5,196 nt of DNA from Chryseosolibacter sp044507115 (GTDB lineage Bacteria; Bacteroidota; Bacteroidia; Cytophagales; Cyclobacteriaceae), in the NCBI GenBank assembly GCA_044507115.1, contig JBIQJZ010000247.1, forward strand, positions 1-5,196. The letters run 5' to 3'. Below the pieces are notes generated by a model. The model was not told the origin of the DNA. It did no database searches and saw only the letters and a program-made list of their open reading frames with translations. The position numbers were made by a program, and so were the translations under genes. Shown here in pieces: positions 1 through 5,161 of the stretch (positions within the stretch are counted from its first letter, which is position 1; each line of letters opens with the position of its first letter).

Positions 1-111
1 CAGCGTTTCAAACATATCCGCGATCAACTCGCTGAGATCGGTCCCAGGTTCGATATCTTTTGCCCGCTGTCGCAACACCGGGTCTCCGTACATCACAATC
101 GGATAAATCAT
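1..111 (-). CDS. def: Peptide deformylase, N-terminal part (cut by window edge)
   Basis: The reverse strand from the ATG at 109-111 reads 37 codons without a stop to the window edge, beginning MIYPIVMYGDPVLRQRAKDI and ending in DMFETL. The 'I..YGDPVLR..A..I' opening followed by an 'L...MFETL' helix is the standard start of peptide deformylase, the metalloenzyme that removes the formyl group from the initiator methionine of new proteins in the cytoplasm. The metal-binding motifs (GxGLAAxQ, EGCLS, HExDH) would lie beyond the left edge, so activity cannot be judged. The gene starts 57 bp after the ruvX stop codon on the same strand, and the ruvX-def order is familiar in Bacteroidetes, which supports the call. 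No clear Shine-Dalgarno sequence precedes the ATG; an A/T-rich stretch and GTGGG sit there instead. The identification is from family knowledge; the partial length is the main limit. Confidence 0.88.
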   Translation of the reverse strand, partial: MIYPIVMYGDPVLRQRAKDIEPGTDLSELIADMFETL

Positions 112-168
112 CCCACAAAAATACAACTTTTGAGTGAACAAGAAGCGGGATGTATCGAGCTTTGCTAA

Positions 169-582
169 TTACACGCGTCTTTCCAGGAAGCTCTGCAGGA
201 TAAGCGTTGCACTGATTTTGTCGGCGTTTCCTTTGACCTGACGGTCTTTCTTCTTCATGCCCCCGTCGATCATGGCGCGCCGGGCAATACTGCTGGTAAA
301 GCGCTCGTCGACTTCGTGCACACGTTTGTTTGGAAACGTTTTAGTAAGGGTTGCGATAAACCTTCGAACTTCTGGTGCAATGGCGGAGTCTGCGTTCATC
401 AGCGTCTTTGGCATACCTATGACAAATTCGTCTACCGGCTCTTTCTGCGCGTATTCTTTCAGAAATTTCAGCAGATCGTGCGTCCGCACGGTATCCAGTG
501 GAGTAGCTATGATGCGCAACGGATCGGTGACGGCCAGACCGGTTCGTTTGATTCCGTAATCAATCGCTAGTACCCTGCCCAT
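169..582 (-). CDS. ruvX: RuvX/YqgF family RNase H-fold nuclease (putative Holliday junction resolvase / pre-16S rRNA nuclease)
   Basis: This 137-residue protein has the full YqgF/RuvX pattern and the usual family length. It opens with MGRVLAIDYGIKRTGLAVTD, giving the first catalytic aspartate at D8 and the DYG..R.G.A.TD signature. A 'VIGMPKT' segment lies at 54-60, 'DERFTS' at 92-97 carries the second acidic residue (E93), and 'DKISATLILQSFL' at 121-133 carries the third (D121). All three acidic positions of the RNase H-like active site are therefore present. The family is annotated as a Holliday junction resolvase, but work on E. coli YqgF supports a role in maturing the 5' end of 16S rRNA; the second role is likely the essential one. 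The gene lies 27 bp after the hemerythrin-domain gene and 57 bp before def on the same strand, so the three are probably co-transcribed. The 'GGMKKKDRQ' stretch resembles Bacteroidetes homologues. No Shine-Dalgarno sequence is visible before the ATG at 580-582. Confidence 0.93.
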   Translation of the reverse strand: MGRVLAIDYGIKRTGLAVTDPLRIIATPLDTVRTHDLLKFLKEYAQKEPVDEFVIGMPKTLMNADSAIAPEVRRFIATLTKTFPNKRVHEVDERFTSSIARRAMIDGGMKKKDRQVKGNADKISATLILQSFLERRV

Positions 583-609
583 GGTCAGCTTAGGATGATC
601 CCCTCGGGG

Positions 610-1365
610 TCAGTTGGATTTGGCCAGTTCAAAGAAACGCTTCTTGACCTTGCTTTCGAGACCCATAGCCTTGGGGAAGAGGATCTCGTTCTCGATGCGT
701 GCGTGAGTGATCAGACTGCCTTCAAATGCCTTCAGCTCGTTGTAGATCACTTTGACATGCAACGGCGCAGAGGGGGGCAGCGTATACTCCTTAGTTATCT
801 TGCGGATACCCGCCATTTCGTCGTCGTGCGCCTCATGCTCCATGGCGAACTTCTGTACCGAGTTCTTTTCAAAGAGATAATATAGCTTTCCCGGAGAGAA
901 TCTACCCTTGGAAGCTTTTTCCAACGCCAGAATATATTGGAAAAGCGTGTCCTCCTCCTCGTAAATATGTTCAATGAAATCAGCGACAAACAGCGGGAAA
1001 ACGATTTTGAGATCGCGCTCTACCTGCAGGTAATCGTCGTGCTGCGCTTTAAACGTTTCTACCAGGCGGGCGATGTACGGTAGCTTGTGCTTGATAAAAA
1101 GAAAATGCGAATGCTTAAGGTATTCAATAATAAGATCAACGGGGTAGGAGATCAGGGGGAGGTCCGCTTCTCTCAAGTGGGTAGGGGCCTCCAACTCGCG
1201 TATCACCTGGTCAATTTTTAATCCCCTCTGCTCGCACACCTGGGCCAGCGTCAACTCGGAATACTCGTAAAACCGTATTCCAAGGTAATAGAGGACATAT
1301 CCGTGGACGTAGTTTTTTTCAACCAGTTCTTGTATCGGCGTATTCTTGAGCACAAACTTATCCAT
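610..1365 (-). CDS. Hemerythrin-domain di-iron protein related to RIC/YtfE/ScdA, lacking the N-terminal CCGG motif
   Basis: The 251-residue protein has two parts. Residues about 10-60 align without gaps to the ScdA N-terminal domain ('YYLGIRF....ELTLAQVCEQRGL'), but the family's Cys-Cys-Gly-Gly is replaced by Y33-E34-Y35-S36. Residues about 75-235 form a hemerythrin-like four-helix bundle with a plausible full di-iron ligand set: H87 (or H85), H133 and E137 in 'HIYEEEDTLF', H180 in 'EHEAHDDEM', and H221 and E225 in 'HARIENEILFPKA'. The order and spacing match YtfE. YtfE/ScdA proteins help repair iron-sulfur clusters after nitric oxide or oxidative damage and act in the cytoplasm; no signal peptide or membrane segment is seen here. 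The missing cysteines mean the same role should not be assumed: oxygen or NO binding or sensing is also possible. It is the first gene of the leftward set with ruvX and def, and is divergent from the S41 protease gene. Confidence 0.82.
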   Translation of the reverse strand: MDKFVLKNTPIQELVEKNYVHGYVLYYLGIRFYEYSELTLAQVCEQRGLKIDQVIRELEAPTHLREADLPLISYPVDLIIEYLKHSHFLFIKHKLPYIARLVETFKAQHDDYLQVERDLKIVFPLFVADFIEHIYEEEDTLFQYILALEKASKGRFSPGKLYYLFEKNSVQKFAMEHEAHDDEMAGIRKITKEYTLPPSAPLHVKVIYNELKAFEGSLITHARIENEILFPKAMGLESKVKKRFFELAKSN

Positions 1366-1499
1366 CCGTAGGGTAAATATAGAAAGAACCGGTAGTTAAT
1401 GAAAAAATCTTTCCGCAAAGCAGGCTTTGATTGGCTGAGTAGAATTCCGTGCCAACCATTTAATTTGGGATTGCGTTATTGTTCTAGCTAACTTTCGCT
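1366..1499. promoter_or_regulatory. Divergent intergenic region with candidate promoter elements
   Basis: This 134-bp gap lies between the divergent hemerythrin and S41 protease genes and must carry start signals for both unless transcription enters from elsewhere. Candidate Bacteroidetes-type -7 boxes (consensus TAnnTTTG) are TATATTTA on the reverse strand (1374-1381), with TTTC 19 bp further upstream, and TTAATTTG on the forward strand (1460-1467), which has no well-spaced TTTG partner. Each matches 7 of 8 positions, so both are weak. The reverse-strand box lies only 8 bp from the ATG and would imply a nearly leaderless message. The region also holds a dyad CAAAGC-AG-GCTTTG (1416-1429) and a looser TTGGC-N15-GCCAA pair (1431-1455). 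Neither start codon has a visible Shine-Dalgarno sequence. That the gap contains promoters follows from gene layout; the exact boxes are guesses. Confidence 0.4.
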
Positions 1500-3113
1500 A
1501 TGAGTGAGAATTTGAAATATCAGGTAAGACTTCCGATTGTGTTGTGTCTCGGGCTGGCGGCAGGTGTTTTCGTCGGTGCTACCATGAATGCCGGCCGTGG
1601 CAATTCGGAGGTGAACAAGGATGTGCAGAAGCTTCGGGAAGTGCTTACCCAGATAAACGAAGAGTATGTCGATACCGTGAATACTTCGGGGCTGGTTGAT
1701 GAGGCGATCCGGGAACTGCTTCACAAGCTGGATCCGCACTCCGCGTATATCCCCGCTGCCGACCGCATTGCTGCAAACGAAGATCTTCGAGGTAATTTCG
1801 ACGGTATCGGCGTGGAGTTCAATATTTTTGATGACACCATTGTGGTATTGACCCCGTTGAGCGGTGGTCCGTCTGAAGCTCTGGGGATACAATCAGGCGA
1901 CAAGATCGTCGAAGTAGACGGCAAGAGCGTGGCCGGCGTGGGGATTACCAACAACGGTGTCATGAAGGCACTCAAAGGGCCGCGCGGCACGGAAGTCAAG
2001 GTGACCATCTTACGCGGCGACAAGACGATTCACTACACGATCGTGCGTGACAAAATACCCCAGCATTCAGTCGACGTGTCGTACATGGTCAACGACGAGA
2101 TCGGGTACATCAAAGTGAATCGTTTCTCGGCAACCACGTATGACGAGTTTCAGACCGGATTGACAAAACTCAAGAACCAGGGCATGAAGAAGTTGATTCT
2201 CGATCTACAAGGGAATCCGGGGGGATACATGAACATGGCGATTCAGATGGCGGATGAGTTCCTTGGAAACGGCAAAAAGATTGTCTCGCAGAAAGGAAAA
2301 GAGCGTCGGTACAACGCGGAGGCATTTGCAACCGGTAAGGGGGAGTTCGAGAATGGAGATCTCATTGTGTTGGTAAACGAAGGAAGCGCGTCTGCTTCGG
2401 AGATTGTGGCTGGCGCACTTCAGGACAACGATCGGGCGCTGATAGTCGGCCGCCGCAGTTTTGGAAAAGGACTGGTGCAGTCTCCCTTCGACCTTAGCGA
2501 CGGTTCCGAACTGCGTCTGACGATTTCCCGTTACTATACACCAAGCGGGCGTTCTATTCAGAAACCATATCAGGATGGCGACGAATATGCGCGCGACATT
2601 ATCAGTCGCTACAACCACGGTGAATTTTTTCACGCCGATAGTATCAAAGTGAATGATTCGCTCCGTTTCCTCACGCTTAACGGGAGAACCGTATACGGCG
2701 GCGGAGGTGTTATGCCCGACTATTTTGTTCCACTAGACACGACGTTAAACAGTCATTATCTAAACGAATTGTATATATCGACTGCACTTCAGGAGTACAC
2801 GTTTAACTATGCTGAGCGCCACAAGTCGGAACTCGAGGAACAGGGATTCGGAAATTATTTTTCGCGTTTCGATGTGACGGATCAGATGTTGAATGAACTC
2901 GTAAAGACCGGCGAGCGCAACAAGATCAAACCCGACTATGCGGAGTTGCGGGAGAAAAAGATGTTGTTTAAGATACACGTCAAAGCGCAGATCGCCCGCA
3001 AGATCTGGGGTAATGAAGGCTTTTATCCTGTATTCAACGAAACGAACGAGGTGTTCCAATCAGCGATCCGCCTGTTTGACAGGATACCGGAACTCAATCG
3101 TTCTGAGATGTGA
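1500..3113 (+). CDS. S41 family C-terminal processing protease (CtpA/Prc type), membrane-anchored, with PDZ domain
   Basis: The 537-residue protein has the layout of a tail-specific protease. Residues 11-29 (LPIVLCLGLAAGVFVGATM) are an uncleaved signal anchor or signal peptide, placing the enzyme in the periplasm. A helical segment at about 38-80 ends in 'LLHKLDPHSAYI', a common S41 feature. The PDZ domain spans about 97-180, with 'GIGVEF' as the peptide-binding loop and 'GDKIVEVDG'. The S41 catalytic core follows at about 198-350: 'LDLQGNPGG' at 235-242, 'NEGSASASEI' with nucleophile S298, and 'GRRSFGKGLVQ' with K323 and Q327. The 25-residue Ser-to-Lys spacing equals that of known CtpA/CtpB enzymes. 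About 120 residues follow the core, a tail seen in many Bacteroidetes S41 proteins. Such enzymes trim or degrade envelope proteins from their C-termini. A thioesterase gene follows 41 bp later on the same strand. The chosen ATG sits directly before the anchor; no Shine-Dalgarno sequence is seen. Confidence 0.93.
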   Translation: MSENLKYQVRLPIVLCLGLAAGVFVGATMNAGRGNSEVNKDVQKLREVLTQINEEYVDTVNTSGLVDEAIRELLHKLDPHSAYIPAADRIAANEDLRGNFDGIGVEFNIFDDTIVVLTPLSGGPSEALGIQSGDKIVEVDGKSVAGVGITNNGVMKALKGPRGTEVKVTILRGDKTIHYTIVRDKIPQHSVDVSYMVNDEIGYIKVNRFSATTYDEFQTGLTKLKNQGMKKLILDLQGNPGGYMNMAIQMADEFLGNGKKIVSQKGKERRYNAEAFATGKGEFENGDLIVLVNEGSASASEIVAGALQDNDRALIVGRRSFGKGLVQSPFDLSDGSELRLTISRYYTPSGRSIQKPYQDGDEYARDIISRYNHGEFFHADSIKVNDSLRFLTLNGRTVYGGGGVMPDYFVPLDTTLNSHYLNELYISTALQEYTFNYAERHKSELEEQGFGNYFSRFDVTDQMLNELVKTGERNKIKPDYAELREKKMLFKIHVKAQIARKIWGNEGFYPVFNETNEVFQSAIRLFDRIPELNRSEM

Positions 3114-3154
3114 CACAGGCTACGGTGGACTGAGGACCGTCGACCAACCAAGAG

Positions 3155-3589
3155 ATGCACAAACAAACCATACACATTCGCTGGGCGGACATTGACGCCA
3201 ATCGCCATCTGCGACACTCTGTCTACTACGACTACGGCGCTTCCATGAGGATGAATGCACTGGCTGCTCTCGGTCTTTCCATGAAGAAACTGGAAGAGAT
3301 GCGGATCGGCCCGGTGCTCTTTCGGGAGGAAGCGATCTTCAAACGCGAGATACTGTTTGAAGACGAGATCACAATCGATGTTCAGCTTGTTCGTTCGCGC
3401 GAGGATTTCTCGCGCTGGAGTCTTCGCCACCATTTCATCAAGGCAGACGGGACGCTCGCGGCCATCATTAATATAGATGGTGCGTGGATTGACCTGGAGA
3501 AACGCAAACTCGTGGTCCCCGGTGATTTTATCGCCGATATTTTTCGGAAGTTTCCGAGGTCACAGGATCATGAAACGATTCCAGGCTAG
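3155..3589 (+). CDS. Hotdog-fold acyl-CoA thioesterase (4HBT/YbgC-like)
   Basis: The 144-residue protein is a single hotdog domain of normal family length. The N-terminal 'IRWADIDANRHLRHSVYYDY' (8-27) matches the 4HBT signature, with D14 in the place of the catalytic aspartate of 4-hydroxybenzoyl-CoA thioesterase and YbgC. The following 'GASMRMNALAALGLS' is the central helix, and 'GPVLFREEAIFKREILFEDEI' and 'DGTLAAIINIDGAWIDLEKRKL' supply the beta-strands. Such enzymes hydrolyse fatty or aromatic acyl-CoA (or acyl-ACP) thioesters in the cytoplasm; the substrate cannot be read from sequence. Compared with common relatives ('D..GHV.N'), this one has N16-R17-H18-L19-R20-H21, which I associate with a Bacteroidetes subfamily. 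It lies 41 bp downstream of the S41 protease gene and is probably co-transcribed, though no functional link is evident. Its stop codon is 8 bp from that of the convergent purN. Confidence 0.85.
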   Translation: MHKQTIHIRWADIDANRHLRHSVYYDYGASMRMNALAALGLSMKKLEEMRIGPVLFREEAIFKREILFEDEITIDVQLVRSREDFSRWSLRHHFIKADGTLAAIINIDGAWIDLEKRKLVVPGDFIADIFRKFPRSQDHETIPG

Positions 3590-3597
3590 TCGCCCGT

Positions 3598-4194
3598 TCA
3601 CTCTCGCTCCTGGCCCTCCATCACCCACTTCTCGATCACACGCGGATAGTGCTCATACTCGAGCGCGTGGACGCATGCAGCGATCTCTTCCGGTGTCTGA
3701 TCAGGGGTTATCGGACAACGCGCCTGAAAGAGGATAGTCCCCTCATCGTAGTGCTCGTTGACGAGGTGAATGGTAATTCCCGATTCGACGTCGCCGGCAG
3801 CCTTTACAGCTTCGTGGACTTTAGCTCCGTACATACCCTTTCCGCCATACCGGGGAAGTAGGGCGGGATGAATGTTGATGATCTTTTCCGGAAACGCGTG
3901 GATGAGATAGGTGGGAACAAGCCAGAGGAATCCGGCGAGTACAATATGCGTGGCGCCGGAATCACTGAGAAGGGAAAGTAACCGGCTTCCCTCTTTGAAT
4001 TCTTCCCGCGTAACCACCGCACTCGGAATTCCGAATTTGGATGCGCGCTGGAGGGCGAACGCGTCGGGCTTGTTGCTCAGTAACAGGGTGACACCGATGT
4101 AGTCGTGGTCTTTGAAATGCTTGAAGATTTCTTCGGCGTTTGTTCCGCTGCCCGACGCAAAGATCGCAAGCCTGAATTTTTTTTGTGATGACAT
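3598..4194 (-). CDS. purN: Phosphoribosylglycinamide formyltransferase (GAR transformylase)
   Basis: This 198-residue protein matches PurN in length and motifs. Near the N-terminus 'RLAIFASGSGTNAEEI' (8-23) is the phosphate-binding loop for glycinamide ribonucleotide. 'HIVLAGFLWLVP' (83-94) and 'IINIHPALLPRYGGKGMYG' (105-123) contain the catalytic N107 and H109, and 'GITIHLVNEHYDEGTILFQ' (139-157) carries the third catalytic residue at D150. The enzyme transfers a formyl group from 10-formyltetrahydrofolate to GAR, the third step of de novo purine synthesis, in the cytoplasm. The 'RYGGKGMYG' wording is typical of Bacteroidetes PurN. The gene starts 45 bp after the UbiA-family gene on the same strand and is likely read through from it. 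It is separated from other purine genes in this window, which is not unusual in this phylum. No Shine-Dalgarno sequence is seen upstream of the ATG at 4192-4194. Confidence 0.96.
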   Translation of the reverse strand: MSSQKKFRLAIFASGSGTNAEEIFKHFKDHDYIGVTLLLSNKPDAFALQRASKFGIPSAVVTREEFKEGSRLLSLLSDSGATHIVLAGFLWLVPTYLIHAFPEKIINIHPALLPRYGGKGMYGAKVHEAVKAAGDVESGITIHLVNEHYDEGTILFQARCPITPDQTPEEIAACVHALEYEHYPRVIEKWVMEGQERE

Positions 4195-4239
4195 TTGCGC
4201 GTGAAAGTTTTCCGCAAGGAACGCAAAAGATCGGGTCTG

Positions 4240-5091
4240 TCAAATGAACGCCATACTGAAAATCCCGAGCACCAGGATTATTTTGCAGAAGCCACTCAAC
4301 CACGCGTAGTCCTTTCGTGTGTCGGCGGTCGCCAACCTGATCAGGAACCACGTCATCGGGGCGAACAACAGCACCACAAAATATTGCATTGGCAGGTTGT
4401 TGTAATAAAAATTGAGCGTCATGACTGTCACGAGGAAGATCGCGACGATGAGATAGATGAAGTACTTGGTCTTGCGCATACCCCATACGATAGGAAGCGT
4501 CTTGCAGCCGAAAGTCTGGTCTCCTCGCAGGTCTTCCATATCCTTGATGATCTCCCGAATCAGTGTGATAAAGAACGCAAAGCTGGCGTACGTGATAATG
4601 AGCATGTGACCCGTCTTGTAAAGCGAGTCAACGAGCCAGATGGCGATTCCCGTTAGCAGGGCCACTACGAAGTTGCCGATGAACGGCTGCCTCTTCAAGT
4701 TGTTCGAATACCACCAGAGCAGGGTCGCTGAGACGAAGTTGACAGCCGCGATCTTCCAGCTGAGCAGAAGGCCAAGCAGCACGCCCGCCATGGAGAGCAG
4801 CGTGTGGTATAGGATAGCGTAGCGGCGCGTAATACTTTTTCCGATCACTACGCGCTCGGGCTTGTTGATCAGGTCAATCTTAACGTCATAATAGTCGTTG
4901 ATAATGTACCCGCCTGCGGCAATCAGAACAGTGGAAAGCGATAGCATGAACAGACGCGGGTCCCATACGGCGTTGTAGCTGATCAGAAAGGCAGCGGTCA
5001 GGTATTGTGCCAGCGCGATAATGACCAGATTCCAGACACGTGTCAGGCGGGCGAACGAAACGACAAATCTCTTGAATCGAAAAGTAGCCAT
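4240..5091 (-). CDS. UbiA-family prenyltransferase, resembling (di)geranylgeranylglycerol-phosphate prenyltransferases
   Basis: The 283-residue protein is an integral membrane enzyme with about eight or nine hydrophobic segments (roughly 18-38, 46-63, 93-111, 114-128, 139-156, 163-179, 209-228, 235-252, 266-283). The first aspartate-rich motif is N65-D66-Y67-Y68-D69 through D73 in 'NDYYDVKIDLINKPER', and the second is 'REIIKDMEDLRGDQTFGCKTLP' with D184, D187 and D191. These bind the prenyl diphosphate through magnesium, so the active site looks complete. UbiA enzymes join a polyprenyl chain to an acceptor. The 'GYIINDYYDVKIDLINKPER' wording is that of Bacteroidetes proteins often annotated as geranylgeranylglycerol-phosphate geranylgeranyltransferase, an archaeal-type ether-lipid activity, but a quinone or other acceptor cannot be excluded. 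A GAGGAG Shine-Dalgarno-like sequence lies 11 bp before the ATG, unusual among its neighbours. purN follows after 45 bp. Confidence 0.87.
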   Translation of the reverse strand: MATFRFKRFVVSFARLTRVWNLVIIALAQYLTAAFLISYNAVWDPRLFMLSLSTVLIAAGGYIINDYYDVKIDLINKPERVVIGKSITRRYAILYHTLLSMAGVLLGLLLSWKIAAVNFVSATLLWWYSNNLKRQPFIGNFVVALLTGIAIWLVDSLYKTGHMLIITYASFAFFITLIREIIKDMEDLRGDQTFGCKTLPIVWGMRKTKYFIYLIVAIFLVTVMTLNFYYNNLPMQYFVVLLFAPMTWFLIRLATADTRKDYAWLSGFCKIILVLGIFSMAFI

Positions 5092-5092
5092 G

Positions 5093-5120
5093 AACCGTAT
5101 TTCTCCTCAAAGGTACGGTT
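5093..5120 (-). promoter_or_regulatory. Leader inverted repeat enclosing the UbiA ribosome binding site
   Basis: Perfect 7-bp arms AACCGTA (5093-5099) and TACGGTT (5114-5120) flank a 14-base spacer. In the UbiA message the spacer contains GAGGAG (from CTCCTC at 5103-5108), and the inner edge of the hairpin is one base from the ATG at 5089-5091. The structure would show the Shine-Dalgarno sequence in a hairpin loop, or the arms could be a protein-binding operator. The arms and the motif are seen directly; any function is inference. Confidence 0.4.
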
Positions 5121-5127
5121 TTGGAGT

Positions 5128-5155
5128 ACAGGGACAAGGATCGCCTTGTCCCTGT
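5128..5155. repeat. Perfect 12-bp palindrome with 4-base loop; dispersed palindromic repeat or terminator-like hairpin
   Basis: The arms ACAGGGACAAGG (5128-5139) and CCTTGTCCCTGT (5144-5155) are perfectly complementary around the loop ATCG. The hairpin begins 6 bp beyond the leftward stop codon at 5162-5164, so it could end that transcript. However, neither strand has a T-run after the stem: the leftward strand continues ACTCCAAAACC and the rightward strand GATGTGTCAG. The GGGACAAGG...CCTTGTCCC core resembles short palindromes scattered through many environmental bacterial genomes, so a repeat-family member is a real alternative. Confidence 0.6.
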
Positions 5156-5161
5156 GATGTG

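Noticed and set aside
116..123. Perfect TAnnTTTG match (TATTTTTG) on the reverse strand before def, like a Bacteroidetes -7 box.
   Set aside because: It ends only 4 bp before the def ATG, so transcription would start at or inside the codon, and no TTTG box lies at the usual 19-21 bp spacing. It fits A/T-rich sequence upstream of a start better than a promoter.
597..611. GC-rich hairpin (GAtCCCC...GGGGTC) at the hemerythrin stop and upstream of ruvX.
   Set aside because: The stem needs a bulged base, has a 4-base loop and no T-run follows on the reverse strand, so a terminator is not supported; ruvX and def probably need read-through here.
1427..1435. TTGAT at 1427-1431 as a possible FNR/CRP-type half-site near the hemerythrin gene.
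   Set aside because: The partner half-site after four bases would be ATCAA but reads TGAGT; a lone 5-bp half-site is not meaningful.
3122..3140. ACGGT...ACCGT inverted repeat between the S41 protease and thioesterase genes.
   Set aside because: Only a 5-bp stem with a 9-base loop and no T-run; common by chance and not enough to call a terminator or attenuator.
4209..4220. TTCC-GCAA-GGAA small hairpin between the UbiA gene and purN.
   Set aside because: A 4-bp stem without a T-run is too weak to support a regulatory call.
4195..4656. 153-residue forward open frame opposite the UbiA gene.
   Set aside because: It is rich in charged residues, lacks any recognisable motif and runs antisense to a clearly conserved membrane protein; it is a shadow of the real gene.
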